From an uncultured Coriobacteriaceae bacterium (GTDB taxonomy: Bacteria; Actinomycetota; Coriobacteriia; Coriobacteriales; QAMH01), in the NCBI GenBank assembly GCA_900544245.1, contig UQUH01000001.1, forward strand, positions 1 to 64,000: DNA of 64,000 nt. The letters are read 5' to 3'. The position numbers and the translations under genes are program-made. The notes below the pieces were generated by a model. That model was given only the letters and a program-made list of their open reading frames with translations, was not told the DNA's origin and did not search any database. How positions within the stretch are numbered: position 1 is the stretch's first letter; every line of letters starts with the position of its first letter. Positions 7,314 through 16,619 of the stretch are shown piece after piece.

Positions 7314-8678
7314 ATGTCTGCGGTCCAGACGCACATGAATACCGAGACAATTCGCATCGATTCGCTCGCCTACGGGGGAGATGGCGTCGGGCATCTGGCT
7401 GATGGCCGCGTCGCGTTCGTGCCGAGGGGGCTTCCCGGCGACGTTTGTGTAGTCGAGTACGTGGACACCGGCGAGCGTTTCGTGCGCGCAAGACTCGAGA
7501 GCATCGTCGAGGAATCCTCCGATCGGGTGCAGGCGCTCTGTCCCGAAGCCGCGAGCGGCAGATGCGGTGGATGTCCATGGGCGGATCTCGCCTACGAGGC
7601 GCAGCTACGCTGGAAGCGCCAGGCGGTCGTCGACGCCCTCGAGCGAATCGCCCGCATGGACGCCCGGTGGGTCGAGTCGCATGTTCCCGCATGCATCGCG
7701 AGCAAGAGGGAATGGCATTACCGCAACAAGGTCGAGTTCGAGACCGGGCTCGACGTGGCGGGGCGCTTCACCCTCGGGATGTATGCACGGGGCGGCTCAT
7801 TCACGCCCCTTTCGAGCTGCGCCCTCATTCCCGGCAAGTTCTCCCAGGCTCCCAAGGCTCTTACGGGAGCGCTGCGCTTTGCCGCCGGACAGGACGATTT
7901 GGGCATCGAGCGCGTGGGCATACGCGTATCGACGCGAACGAACGACGTGGAGGTGGCCCTCTGGACGAGCACGGGACGTTTCCCACGGGCACGTGTCGCG
8001 CAGGTGGTGGGCGAGAGCCTGGCCACGAAGGGTGTCGGTATCACGCGCGTGCTGCTCAAGGGGCCTGCCAAGGAGCGCAAGGTCGCCGGCGTCGAATCGC
8101 TGCGCGGTCACGGTTACTGGACCGAGACCGTCAATGGCATGACCATGCTTCTGTCGGCGCCGTCATTTTTCCAGGTCAACACGCCCGGTGCCGAAACGCT
8201 GACGCGACTCGTCCTCGACGGGCTGTCTCCCGATGGGCTCGACTACGTACTCGACCTCTATTCGGGTGCCGGAACCTTCACGCTGCCGCTTGCCCGTGAG
8301 GCGCATGCCGTCGCGGCGGTCGAGTCTGCCGGATCGTCGGTGCGGGATTTGCGGCGCAACCTCGAGCGCAACGACCTGGCAGCCGAAGTTATCGGCGGAG
8401 ATGCGGCGCGCGAGCTCGCCAGTCTGGGGTCGCCCGATAAGGTCGTTGTCGATCCGCCCCGTAGCGGGCTGGGTGACAAGGCCGTGCGGGGGCTCTGCGA
8501 AAGCGGGGCTCGCACGATCGCGTACGTGTCGTGCAATCCCACGACGCTCGCACGCGACCTGGTCAAGTTGCGGGCCGGGGGCTATGAGGTGGAGTGCGTG
8601 ACGCCGGTCGACATGTTTCCGCAGACCTACCATGTCGAGACCGTCGCGATTCTCACGCGGACGTCCCGGATGTGGTAG
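7314..8678 (+). CDS. 23S rRNA (uracil-5-)-methyltransferase, RumA/RlmD type
   Basis: A class I SAM-dependent m5U methyltransferase of the TrmA/RlmCD family, acting on 23S rRNA. An N-terminal TRAM RNA-binding domain comes first (IRIDSLAYGGDGVGH). The cysteines of a [4Fe-4S] site follow (C-x7-C-x2-C around residues 83-95, fourth in SSCALIPG). The SAM motif is VLDLYSGAGTFTLP. The conserved VVDPPRSGLG and the catalytic cysteine in YVSCNPTTLARDL complete the set. The start is 7314 or the ATG at 7335, which begins closer to the TRAM domain; neither has a clear ribosome-binding site. The exact target uracil cannot be assigned from sequence. Confidence 0.92.
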   Translation: MSAVQTHMNTETIRIDSLAYGGDGVGHLADGRVAFVPRGLPGDVCVVEYVDTGERFVRARLESIVEESSDRVQALCPEAASGRCGGCPWADLAYEAQLRWKRQAVVDALERIARMDARWVESHVPACIASKREWHYRNKVEFETGLDVAGRFTLGMYARGGSFTPLSSCALIPGKFSQAPKALTGALRFAAGQDDLGIERVGIRVSTRTNDVEVALWTSTGRFPRARVAQVVGESLATKGVGITRVLLKGPAKERKVAGVESLRGHGYWTETVNGMTMLLSAPSFFQVNTPGAETLTRLVLDGLSPDGLDYVLDLYSGAGTFTLPLAREAHAVAAVESAGSSVRDLRRNLERNDLAAEVIGGDAARELASLGSPDKVVVDPPRSGLGDKAVRGLCESGARTIAYVSCNPTTLARDLVKLRAGGYEVECVTPVDMFPQTYHVETVAILTRTSRMW

Positions 8679-8690
8679 ATTTACTAACCG

Positions 8691-8767
8691 GTCCCCTTAG
8701 CTCAGCTGGATAGAGCGTTTGCCTCCGGAGCAAAAGGCCGCAGGTTCGAATCCTGTAGGGGGCACCA
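8691..8767 (+). tRNA. tRNA-Arg (anticodon CCG)
   Basis: Acceptor GTCCCCT (8691-8697) pairs with AGGGGGC (8757-8763), with one G-T pair. The discriminator is A and CCA is encoded at 8765-8767. The anticodon loop CTCCGGA contains CCG, reading the arginine codon CGG. The D arm and T loop TTCGAAT are normal. Confidence 0.96.
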
Positions 8768-8776
8768 GCGCGATCG

Positions 8777-8808
8777 CGGGCCGGGAACCATGGTTCTCGG
8801 CCCGTTTT
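8777..8808 (+). terminator. Rho-independent terminator after tRNA-Arg
   Basis: A long stem CGGGCCGgGAACC / GGTTCtCGGCCCG with a two-base loop is followed directly by TTTT, ten bases past the tRNA CCA. It would end the tRNA transcript. Confidence 0.88.
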
Positions 8809-8913
8809 ACGTTCGCGTGCGGTTTTTTGCGTTTTCCCAGTCCTCCGAACGCGCTTGTCGCTTCCGCATGCATGCATGTCAACGCTGCTTGCAGGCGTTT
8901 CACGGTCGTGTTT

Positions 8914-8942
8914 TTGCCGTGGATTCGCTTATCGTCTAAAAT
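8914..8942 (+). promoter_or_regulatory. Sigma-70-type promoter for the cyclophilin gene
   Basis: TTGCCG (8914-8919) and TAAAAT (8937-8942) are separated by exactly 17 bp. They lie about 45 bp before the ATG at 8988. Confidence 0.7.
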
Positions 8943-8987
8943 CATAGAGTTTAGCAACTTCGACATGCACTAGTTTCAGGAGGAATC

Positions 8988-9518
8988 ATGGCTCTGTACA
9001 CGCCGGAATATAAGCCGAATGGCAAGGAAATCGCCGTCATCACCACCGATGAGGGCACGATTCGCGTCCAGCTTCACGGCGAGGATGCGCCCATCCACGT
9101 CGGCAACTTCGTCGAGCTCGCCCAAAAGGGCTTCTACGATGGCCTGAAGTTCCATCGCTATGTTCCGGGCTTCGTGATCCAGGGCGGCTGTCCCAACACG
9201 CGCGAGATGTCCGCGGCCGATGTCGCCGCCGGCAAGAGCGGCCCCGACGGCATGCCCGGTACCGGTAATCCCGGTTACTCCATCAAGGGCGAGTGGAAGA
9301 CCAATCCCAACAACTCGCACGAGGACGGCACGCTTGCCATGGCACGCAGCTCCATGCCCGACTCGGCAGGCAGCCAGTTCTACTTCTGCCTCGGTCCCCA
9401 GCACTTCCTCGACACCGACTACACGGTCTTCGGTGACACCATCGAGGGCATTGACGTCATCGGCAAGCTTCGTGCTGGCAGCATCATCGAGAACATCACG
9501 ATCGAGAACGCGGACTAG
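8988..9518 (+). CDS. Cyclophilin-type peptidyl-prolyl cis-trans isomerase
   Basis: Catalyses proline isomerisation during protein folding. It is 176 residues, single-domain and without a signal peptide, hence cytosolic. The active-site block FHRYVPGFVIQGG and the SAGSQFYFCLG and DTDYTVFG motifs are conserved. AGGAGGAATC precedes the ATG, and a clear promoter lies upstream. The TPR-protein gene starts 33 bp downstream and is probably co-transcribed. Confidence 0.95.
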   Translation: MALYTPEYKPNGKEIAVITTDEGTIRVQLHGEDAPIHVGNFVELAQKGFYDGLKFHRYVPGFVIQGGCPNTREMSAADVAAGKSGPDGMPGTGNPGYSIKGEWKTNPNNSHEDGTLAMARSSMPDSAGSQFYFCLGPQHFLDTDYTVFGDTIEGIDVIGKLRAGSIIENITIENAD

Positions 9519-9551
9519 TAGGCGCACGTCTACCAAAGGGAGCCTTCCATC

Positions 9552-11204
9552 ATGAAAGTCGAGGTTTTCAAAGAGGCACAGGAGGCCTACTCGAAGGGTG
9601 ACTACAAGACCGCCCTCGAGGGCTTCATCGCCTGCACGCACGACGTTGCAGGTCTTGCGCCCGCCGACCTCAGCAAGTTCTATCATCTCATCGGCAATTG
9701 CTACGTGAAGAGCAACGATCCACGCTCTGCCGCTGAGTACTACCTCAAGGCGCTCACAGGCAGCCCCGAGAAGCGCAAGCCGTCGCTCTATGTCAATCTG
9801 GGCACTGCGTTGCTGGGGACGAAGGACTACGAGAACGCGCTCGAGGCCTTTGGTCGCGCTCTCGACTATCCCATCTACACGACGCCCTACAAGGCGTATG
9901 CCGGCATTGGCGCCGCGCAGCTCAAGCTCGGCAACATGGTTGAAGCGGGTGCCGCGTATCGCGAGGCCGCGCTTGACCCGGCCAACCCGGCCCCGGCAAA
10001 GTCCCTCGTCAACTTGGGTGTCTGCTTCATGGAACTCGGACGTCCCGAGGACGCGGTTTCCGTGTACGAGACCGCCCTCGACTTCGACCTCGACGACCGC
10101 GCCCGTGCGAAGGCCTACGCGAATCTTGGTCAGGCCTATATGGCGCAGGGACGTGTGCCGCGCGCGCTCAACGCTTTCGAGAAGGCCGAGGAGATCGGCG
10201 GGGAGCTGCCCTCGCTTGCCATGCATGACTACGAGATCGCCCGCACGCTCAAGGAGCGTGTCGATTCTCGTGCCCCCGGCATACTCGACACCGGCTACAT
10301 TCCTCCCGTCGCGACGGACGTGAGCTCGCCGGAAGACGACGAGGACTTCGATCCGTTCGCCCCGCGCACCGATGCGGACCAGACGGCTCCCCTGGCCACC
10401 GATCAGGAGCCGCAGGCGGATGCCGAGGAGGGGGAGACCCTTGATCCCTCCCAGGCGCAGACGATTGCCATGGAGGCCCTGCCCGTCGAGCTCACCGACG
10501 AGGTCGACTTCGGCATGGACGAGGAAGACGAGCTCGAGGGGACTCAGGATATCGAGTTTCCCGAGGAAGGCGATCAGGCATACGATTCCGGTCTCGACGA
10601 GACTCCCTTCAACTACAACGAGCAGCCCGGTTACGAATACGGCGTCTCCTTCGACTTTGGCGACGAGTATGCCGATGCCCGCGAAACGGTCGATGTCATG
10701 GAATCGACGGAGATGCACATGCCCTCGCCAGAGGACACGGCCTTCTTCGACATCAGCGAGCAGCAAATCAACAGTAACGCCCGGAAGGGCATGCGTCGTG
10801 ACAGGCGTGCCCGCGGCTGCGGTCTGAAAATCGCCATCGTGTTCGTCGTCATCTGCATCCTCATCGCCGCCGCGGCATGTGTCGCCTACGTGCTTGGCTA
10901 CGGTTATCCGTTGCAGGAGACGGTCACCGAGGACTTCTTCGCGGCCGTCCAGGATGACGGCGACACGAGCCAGTACTGGGCCAAGGATGTCAGCCCGAGC
11001 ATGCAGCGTGCGCAGGAGGCATCGCTTACGGACCTGTCCTCGTACAGCGTCGAGGCCGTGCAGCGCAGCATGAACCAGACCGCCGTCTTCGTGAAGGCCA
11101 CGCTCGCGCAAGGTGGCAACATCGACTACGAAGTCGTGTTGACGCGCGATGGCATCTCATGGGCCATCCAGTTCGTCCAGCTCTACTTCCCAAGCGAGCA
11201 GTAG
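9552..11204 (+). CDS. TPR-repeat protein with C-terminal membrane anchor
   Basis: A protein of 550 residues. Roughly residues 1-230 are tandem tetratricopeptide repeats (recurring A-Y--G and A-----A patterns). Residues 250-410 are very acidic and low-complexity. A cationic stretch (RKGMRRDRRARG) then precedes one transmembrane helix (about 425-445) and a short extracytoplasmic domain of about 95 residues. The order implies a cytosolic TPR scaffold tethered to the membrane. Neighbouring genes (cyclophilin, ndk, mreB) do not define its partner. The function is not known to me. Confidence 0.75.
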   Translation: MKVEVFKEAQEAYSKGDYKTALEGFIACTHDVAGLAPADLSKFYHLIGNCYVKSNDPRSAAEYYLKALTGSPEKRKPSLYVNLGTALLGTKDYENALEAFGRALDYPIYTTPYKAYAGIGAAQLKLGNMVEAGAAYREAALDPANPAPAKSLVNLGVCFMELGRPEDAVSVYETALDFDLDDRARAKAYANLGQAYMAQGRVPRALNAFEKAEEIGGELPSLAMHDYEIARTLKERVDSRAPGILDTGYIPPVATDVSSPEDDEDFDPFAPRTDADQTAPLATDQEPQADAEEGETLDPSQAQTIAMEALPVELTDEVDFGMDEEDELEGTQDIEFPEEGDQAYDSGLDETPFNYNEQPGYEYGVSFDFGDEYADARETVDVMESTEMHMPSPEDTAFFDISEQQINSNARKGMRRDRRARGCGLKIAIVFVVICILIAAAACVAYVLGYGYPLQETVTEDFFAAVQDDGDTSQYWAKDVSPSMQRAQEASLTDLSSYSVEAVQRSMNQTAVFVKATLAQGGNIDYEVVLTRDGISWAIQFVQLYFPSEQ

Positions 11205-11219
11205 AAAAACGTCAGCAAA

Positions 11220-11240
11220 CCCCCCAAGACGATGGGGGGG
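11220..11240 (+). terminator. GC hairpin between TPR gene and ndk
   Basis: CCCCCC (11220-11225) can pair with the seven-G run 11234-11240 across an 8-nt loop. There is no T-run after it, so it is more likely an attenuator or mRNA-end stabiliser than a full terminator. Confidence 0.35.
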
Positions 11241-11264
11241 CAAAAGTGAAAGGAATGAAGCAAG

Positions 11265-11666
11265 ATGATCGAGAAGACCTACACCATGATCAAGCCGGAT
11301 GGCGTTCGCAACGGGCACATCGGCGAGATAGTGAATCGCTTCGAGCGCGTGGGCCTCACCGTCGAGCGCATGGAGCTCGGCATGGTGACCGAGGAGCTCG
11401 CCAAGGCGAACTACGCCGAGCATGAGGGCAAGCCCTTCTACGATGGCCTCATTGCCTACATCACGAGCGGTCCGGTCGTGAAGATGGTCGTGAGCGGCGA
11501 GAACGCGGTCGCCACCGTGCGCAAGCTCATGGGTGCCACCAATCCCGCGGACGCTGCCCCCGGCACCATTCGCGGTGATTTCGGCCTGACCATGGACGAA
11601 AACGTCATCCATGGCAGCGACTCCGTCGCCAGCGCCGAGCGCGAGATAGGCGTCTTCTTCGGCTAG
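11265..11666 (+). CDS. ndk: Nucleoside diphosphate kinase
   Basis: Transfers the gamma-phosphate between NTPs and NDPs through a phosphohistidine. It is 133 residues, the usual length. The N-terminal KTYTMIKPDGV, the PAD/GTIRGDF segment and the active-site histidine in VIHGSDS are present. A ribosome-binding site (AAAGGAATG) lies upstream. It ends in a strong terminator, so it may be separately transcribed or the last gene of the cyclophilin-TPR transcript. Confidence 0.97.
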   Translation: MIEKTYTMIKPDGVRNGHIGEIVNRFERVGLTVERMELGMVTEELAKANYAEHEGKPFYDGLIAYITSGPVVKMVVSGENAVATVRKLMGATNPADAAPGTIRGDFGLTMDENVIHGSDSVASAEREIGVFFG

Positions 11667-11676
11667 GAGATTATCC

Positions 11677-11718
11677 GGACGGGGCCCGTCTGCAAAAGGC
11701 GGGTCCCGTCCGTCTTTT
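11677..11718 (+). terminator. Rho-independent terminator after ndk
   Basis: GGACGGGgCCCGtC pairs with GgCGGGtCCCGTCC across a short A-rich loop, followed by GTCTTTT ending at 11718. It lies ten bases past the ndk stop. Confidence 0.88.
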
Positions 11719-11850
11719 GTATCGTCACGCGGACGTGGCCAGTTATGTGGAATAGGTTCAGATTTCGCGACATCTGCAATCGAAAATCCGAGCCATGATA
11801 CACTTTCATGCCACGCTTCAAATATGAACCAGATAAAGTAAGGAGCGACT

Positions 11851-12891
11851 ATGTCGCTGACAGACAGACTCTTCGGCAACTTCGGTAGCGATATGGCTAT
11901 CGACCTTGGTACGGCCAACACGCTCGTGTCCGTCCGGGGCCAGGGCATTGTCATCAACGAGCCTTCGGTGGTCGCCATCGAAAAGCAGGACCAGCGCGTC
12001 CTCGCCGTCGGTGCCGACGCCAAGGAGATGCTCGGCCGCACACCGGGCAGCATCATCGCCATGCGCCCGCTTAAGGACGGCGTCATCGCCGATTTCGACG
12101 TGACCGAGGCCATGCTCCGTTACTTCATCTCGCGCGCGCAGGGTAAGCGCATGCCCTGGCATCCCAAGCCGCGCGTCGTCGTGTGCGTTCCCAGCGGCGT
12201 CACCTCCGTCGAGAAGCGCGCCGTCTTCGAGGCGACCATCACCGCCGGCGCGCGCCAGGCATTCCTCATCGAGGAGCCCATGGCCGCCGCCATTGGCGCC
12301 GGCCTGCCCGTCGACAGCCCGACCGGCTCCATGGTCGTCGACATCGGTGGCGGTACGACCGAGGTCGCCGTGATCAGCATGGGCGGCATCGTCAACGCGA
12401 CGTCCATCCGCATCGCGGGCGATGCGTTCGACGCGGCCGTCGTCCAGTACGCCAAGACCCACTACAACATCGCCATCGGCGAGCGTACGGCAGAGGAAAT
12501 CAAGATCACCATCGGCTCGGCGGCGCCGCTCGTCGAGGAAGTCGATGTTGAGGTGCGCGGACGCGACCTCCTCTCGGGGCTGCCGCGCACCGTGCGAATC
12601 GAAAGCGAAGACGTGCGAGAGGCTCTCGAGGAGCCCATTGCCAAGATGATCCAGGCGGTCAAGGACACGCTCGACGAGACCCCGCCCGACCTGGCAAGCG
12701 ACCTCATGGAATACGGCATCACGCTCACGGGCGGCGGTGGCATGCTGCGCGGACTCGACGAGCGCCTGCGTGCCGAAATCGGCGTTCCCGTCCACGTATC
12801 CGAAACGGCCCTCATCAACGTCGTCGAGGGTTGCGCCATGGTGCTCGAGGTCCCTGATTTCCTCTCGCAGTCATACATGCAACAGAGGTAG
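11851..12891 (+). CDS. mreB: Rod shape-determining protein MreB
   Basis: Actin-like ATPase that forms membrane-associated filaments guiding lateral wall synthesis. It is 346 residues. The phosphate-1 loop IDLGTANTLV, the phosphate-2 loop DIGGGTTEVAV and the adenosine motif TGGGGMLRGLD are intact. The N-terminal helix LTDRLFGNF is the amphipathic membrane-binding segment. GTAAGGAG precedes the ATG. It is the first gene of the mreB-mreC-mreD-mrdA-rodA operon (next start 7 bp away). Confidence 0.97.
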   Translation: MSLTDRLFGNFGSDMAIDLGTANTLVSVRGQGIVINEPSVVAIEKQDQRVLAVGADAKEMLGRTPGSIIAMRPLKDGVIADFDVTEAMLRYFISRAQGKRMPWHPKPRVVVCVPSGVTSVEKRAVFEATITAGARQAFLIEEPMAAAIGAGLPVDSPTGSMVVDIGGGTTEVAVISMGGIVNATSIRIAGDAFDAAVVQYAKTHYNIAIGERTAEEIKITIGSAAPLVEEVDVEVRGRDLLSGLPRTVRIESEDVREALEEPIAKMIQAVKDTLDETPPDLASDLMEYGITLTGGGGMLRGLDERLRAEIGVPVHVSETALINVVEGCAMVLEVPDFLSQSYMQQR

Positions 12892-12897
12892 CGCTTC

Positions 12898-14001
12898 ATG
12901 CCAGGACTCTCGTTTGGCAAACAGAGTCAGAACAGACGCTCGGGCCTTTGGTGGGTCCCGATTGTTCTGATTGTCATATCCGTCATGCTCATTACGCTCT
13001 GCGTGCGTTTTGGGAACTCGGGCCCCTTCGCGGTCGCACGTGGCGTCGTGCAGACGGTGACCAAGCCCGTCGAGCGGGTCTGCTCGCTCGTGTCGACGCC
13101 GTTCTCCAACATAGGGGCCATTGACGTCGACGAGGAAGTCGCCCGCCTCAAGGAGGAGAACAGCCAGCTGCGCACGCTCGTCGCGGAGCTCGAGGAGTAT
13201 CGCCAGCAAGACCAGCGTCTCACCGCGATGATGCAGTTCGCGGACATCTACGGCCTGGAGACGCTGAGCGCGGAGGTCGTTTCCACGACCACCGGCTGGG
13301 ATCGCACGGCAACTATCAACAAGGGGTCGCGCGATGGCGTGCGGGTCGGCATGGCCGTCATGAGCACCTGCGGGCTCTACGGGCAGGTCGAATCGGTGAC
13401 CGACGCCTCGAGCGTCGTGCGTCTCATCAACGACGCGAATTCCTCCGTCGCCGCCATGGTGCAGAACTCCCGTGCGCATGGCATCTTGCATGGCGCCTAT
13501 GACGGAACCCTCACGCTCGAATACGTGCCGATTGACATGACCGTGGGCGAGGGTGACATCGTCATCGCATCGGGAAGCGGTGGCGTCTACCCGCGCGGCA
13601 TAGTCATCGGTACCGTGCGCACCATCGAGACGGATTCCTCGAAGCTGTATCATCGAATCATCGTCGAGCCCCTCTTCAATATCGAGTCCTGCGAGGAGGT
13701 GCTCGTCTTGACCGGTAACGAGACCGAGACCGAGCGCATCCTCAACGAGGAGCTCCTGCAGACCATCATCGACTCGGCCAATTCGGTGAACGCCTCTTCC
13801 GCTCAAGTCGGCGCGGTCGCCAAGGCCCTGCTCAACGAGGCAAACGAGGCGTACCGCGCCGCCGAGGAGCAGCGCCAGGCCGCCGAACGCGCCGCGCGGG
13901 AACAGAGCGCGGGCAATGGGGCCCAGGGTGCCTCGGGTTCCGGATCAGGTGGCGAAACGGGCTCCGGGTCCGGCACGAGCGGAGGTGGCGCGAATGAGTA
14001 A
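12898..14001 (+). CDS. mreC: Rod shape-determining protein MreC
   Basis: Membrane-anchored scaffold that links MreB, MreD and the PBP2-RodA synthase. It is 367 residues. One membrane helix (about residues 18-40) is followed by a coiled coil (about 80-105) and a two-barrel extracytoplasmic domain. The C-terminus is longer than usual, with an Ala/Glu/Arg coiled-coil-like stretch and a Gly/Ser-rich tail of about 30 residues. Its last codons overlap the start of mreD by 8 nt. Confidence 0.93.
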   Translation: MPGLSFGKQSQNRRSGLWWVPIVLIVISVMLITLCVRFGNSGPFAVARGVVQTVTKPVERVCSLVSTPFSNIGAIDVDEEVARLKEENSQLRTLVAELEEYRQQDQRLTAMMQFADIYGLETLSAEVVSTTTGWDRTATINKGSRDGVRVGMAVMSTCGLYGQVESVTDASSVVRLINDANSSVAAMVQNSRAHGILHGAYDGTLTLEYVPIDMTVGEGDIVIASGSGGVYPRGIVIGTVRTIETDSSKLYHRIIVEPLFNIESCEEVLVLTGNETETERILNEELLQTIIDSANSVNASSAQVGAVAKALLNEANEAYRAAEEQRQAAERAAREQSAGNGAQGASGSGSGGETGSGSGTSGGGANE

Positions 14002-14560
14002 GCAGGTCGTATACGCCATCACCATCGTCTTGTGCATCCTACTGCAGGCGGGCATCTCCCCTGCCATCGCCATCATGGGCTGTTCGCCCAACTTCCTGCT
14101 TATTCCCGTCTTGCTGATCAGCATGCGCTCGGGAACGGGGATGGGGAGCATCGCCGGATTTCTGCTCGGGCTCCTGTACGATCTGATGGGCAGCGGGACG
14201 ATCGGCTGCATGGCCCTCGTGTTCACGCTCATCGCCTTCATCGTGGGTGTCGCGGGCGAGAGCATGGACCTACTCACTCCCGTCGCGACGATCATCGTCG
14301 CCGCGCTCTCATCGCTCATCCTCGAGGTCGGCTACGGCATCGCCGCGATTCTCACGTCCTCGGAAGGCGGCGGCGTGATGTCGACGATGCTCAGCTACTC
14401 GCTTCCCTCAGCTCTGTACACGGCCGTTTTCGCCGTGATCGCGCTCGTCACCATCAGCCTGGTGATTGCCGATGACAACGCGGGAATGCCCACTCATCTG
14501 GGAGAGCGTCGCGATGGCGGCATGCGCGGCGGTCCACGCATGAAGTCGCGACTCAAGTAG
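13994..14560 (+). CDS. mreD: Rod shape-determining protein MreD
   Basis: Integral membrane partner of MreC in the elongasome; 188 residues with about five hydrophobic helices and an Arg/Lys-rich C-terminal tail. The ATG at 13994 lies inside the last codons of mreC, which fits translational coupling; the longer open frame upstream is the mreC shadow. Sequence conservation in this family is low, so identification rests on length, topology and operon position. Confidence 0.88.
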   Translation: MSKQVVYAITIVLCILLQAGISPAIAIMGCSPNFLLIPVLLISMRSGTGMGSIAGFLLGLLYDLMGSGTIGCMALVFTLIAFIVGVAGESMDLLTPVATIIVAALSSLILEVGYGIAAILTSSEGGGVMSTMLSYSLPSALYTAVFAVIALVTISLVIADDNAGMPTHLGERRDGGMRGGPRMKSRLK

Positions 14561-14572
14561 GGAGATGAGTGC

Positions 14573-16612
14573 ATGACGGCAGCAATCTTTGCGGCAATCA
14601 GCGTTCTTCTCATAGTCGTGGCCATCGCCATCATCGTCGTCGTCGTGCGATCGGGCCGCCGCCGGCCCACGCGCATCCCAATCGACACGCGTAGCGCTTC
14701 CGAACTCGCCATGAGCACCGAGGCCCATGGCGGGCCCGGCGGCGATTCCCAGGGCCCGACGCGTCGTCGCTTCTTCGGCTTCGTCGCCGTCATCGGCGCG
14801 TGCATCGGCGCGCTCATCGTCAAGCTGTGGTCGATGCAGGTCATCTCCGGTGCCGAGTACACGGCCAAGGCAGAGGGCAACCGCATCAACGAGTACACGA
14901 CCATTGCGCCACGCGGACGCATCTTCGATCGCAACGGCGTGGAGCTCGTGGGAAACCGTTCGACCTTCGCCGTGCTCGCGAGTGCCGACGTCCAAAACGA
15001 CCAGCTGGTGTTGAAACGCCTCTCCGATGTCCTGGGCATTCCGTACGAGACCATCTCGTCGCTTGCCGCCTCGCAGACGCAGGGGGCGCAGGCCGACCGC
15101 GTTATCGCCCTCGATGTCGATGACCGCGCAGTCGCATACATCTCGGAGCATCCCAACGCGTTTCCCGGCGTGCGGATCGAAAGCCGCACCGTGCGCACCT
15201 ACCCCAATGACGACCTGGCGGCGCATGTACTCGGCTATACGGGCACGATTTCGCAGGAAGAGCTCAAGCGGGAGGCAAACGGCATTACCTACGAGTCGGG
15301 CGATATCGTCGGCAAGGATGGCGTGGAGCAGGCCTTCGAATCGTACCTGCAAGGCGATCGCGGCATCAAACGCGTCGAGGTCAACGCGGCCGGCGAGGTC
15401 GTGAACGCCGTCGATTCTGTCGAGCCCGTCCAGGGAAACGACATCCGCATAACCATCGACGCCAACGTCCAAAAAGTCGCCGAGGAGGCATTGCGGCGCG
15501 CGTTCGCCGATGCGGCGATGTCGGGCCACGATGGTGCCCGTTCCGGCGCCATCGTCTGCATGAATTGCAATACCGGCGAGGTCATCGCCATGGCATCGGC
15601 CCCCTCGTACAATCCGAGCCAGTTCATCGGAGGCATCTCGTCCGACGTCTGGGAGGAAATGACGAGCGAGGATTCCGCCTATCCGCTCTCGAATCGCTGC
15701 ATCGCCGGTCTGTATCCGGCTGCATCAACCTTCAAGGGCTTCACGGGTCTGGCGGGGTTGGAATACGGCTTCGTCACCGACAGCTCGACGTGGGAATGCG
15801 AGGGCACGTGGACGGGGTTCGGCGAGGAATGGCCGCAGAAGTGCTGGAAGACGGAGGGCCACGGATCGATTGGCTTCCATAACGGCATCGTCGAAAGCTG
15901 CGACGTCGTCTTCTACGAAATCGCCAAGAACTTCTACCAGTACAACGAAAGCGAGACGGCGCTCCAAGACTATCTCAAGACCTGGGGCTTTGGTTCCAAG
16001 ACGGGCATCGAGCTCTCCGGCGAGTCGGAGGGACGCGTGCCCACGCCCGAGTGGAAGAAGAAGTTCAATCGCGACGCACCCGAAAGCCAGGCGTGGTTGC
16101 CGGGTGACCTCTCGAACCTCATCATCGGCCAGGGCGACCTGCTCGTGACGCCGCTGCAGATATGCTGCGGATACGCGGGGCTCGCCACCGGCCGCGTCCC
16201 CAAGCCCGTGCTGCTGCATTCCGTCATTTCCACCGACGGCACCATGACGGCAGTGGACGGGGCTCGCTACCAGGGCAGCATAGTCCAGCCCGAATTCGAC
16301 CAGAAGAACATCGACATCATGCGCAGCGGATTTCGCGGCGTCGTCGAGGATGGCTCGGTATCGGGCGTTTTCGAGGATATGGGCATCGCGACTTCGGGTA
16401 AGACGGGCACCGGCGAGGTCGCCGGCAAGGACGACTATGGTTGGTATGTTGGCTATGGTCCGACGGAAGCGCCCGAATACGTATGCGTCTGCTGCATCGA
16501 GGAAGGCGGATCCGGCGCCCTGTGCGCCGCCCCCGCCGTGCGCTCGGTGCTCGCCGCCGCCTTTGGCCTGTCCGCCGAGCACGTTTCCGGTTCCGCGATC
16601 GAGGAGCGCTGA
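14573..16612 (+). CDS. mrdA: Penicillin-binding protein 2 (elongasome transpeptidase)
   Basis: Class B PBP that cross-links new lateral wall with RodA; 679 residues. The PBP dimerisation domain (APRGRIFDRNG) is followed by the transpeptidase with STFK (active serine), SCD and KTGTGE. Unusually, two hydrophobic helices precede the periplasmic part: one at residues 4-26 and another at about 66-86, joined by an Arg-rich and Gly-rich linker. GGGAGATGAG supports the start at 14573. A start at 14711 would leave only the standard single helix but has no ribosome-binding site. It sits between mreD and rodA. Confidence 0.93.
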   Translation: MTAAIFAAISVLLIVVAIAIIVVVVRSGRRRPTRIPIDTRSASELAMSTEAHGGPGGDSQGPTRRRFFGFVAVIGACIGALIVKLWSMQVISGAEYTAKAEGNRINEYTTIAPRGRIFDRNGVELVGNRSTFAVLASADVQNDQLVLKRLSDVLGIPYETISSLAASQTQGAQADRVIALDVDDRAVAYISEHPNAFPGVRIESRTVRTYPNDDLAAHVLGYTGTISQEELKREANGITYESGDIVGKDGVEQAFESYLQGDRGIKRVEVNAAGEVVNAVDSVEPVQGNDIRITIDANVQKVAEEALRRAFADAAMSGHDGARSGAIVCMNCNTGEVIAMASAPSYNPSQFIGGISSDVWEEMTSEDSAYPLSNRCIAGLYPAASTFKGFTGLAGLEYGFVTDSSTWECEGTWTGFGEEWPQKCWKTEGHGSIGFHNGIVESCDVVFYEIAKNFYQYNESETALQDYLKTWGFGSKTGIELSGESEGRVPTPEWKKKFNRDAPESQAWLPGDLSNLIIGQGDLLVTPLQICCGYAGLATGRVPKPVLLHSVISTDGTMTAVDGARYQGSIVQPEFDQKNIDIMRSGFRGVVEDGSVSGVFEDMGIATSGKTGTGEVAGKDDYGWYVGYGPTEAPEYVCVCCIEEGGSGALCAAPAVRSVLAAAFGLSAEHVSGSAIEER

Positions 16613-16619
16613 TACGGGC

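Noticed and set aside
8976..11111. 711-codon open frame on the minus strand opposite cyclophilin and the TPR gene
   Set aside because: High-GC antisense shadow. The plus strand carries recognisable cyclophilin and TPR proteins with ribosome-binding sites; the minus product matches no family.
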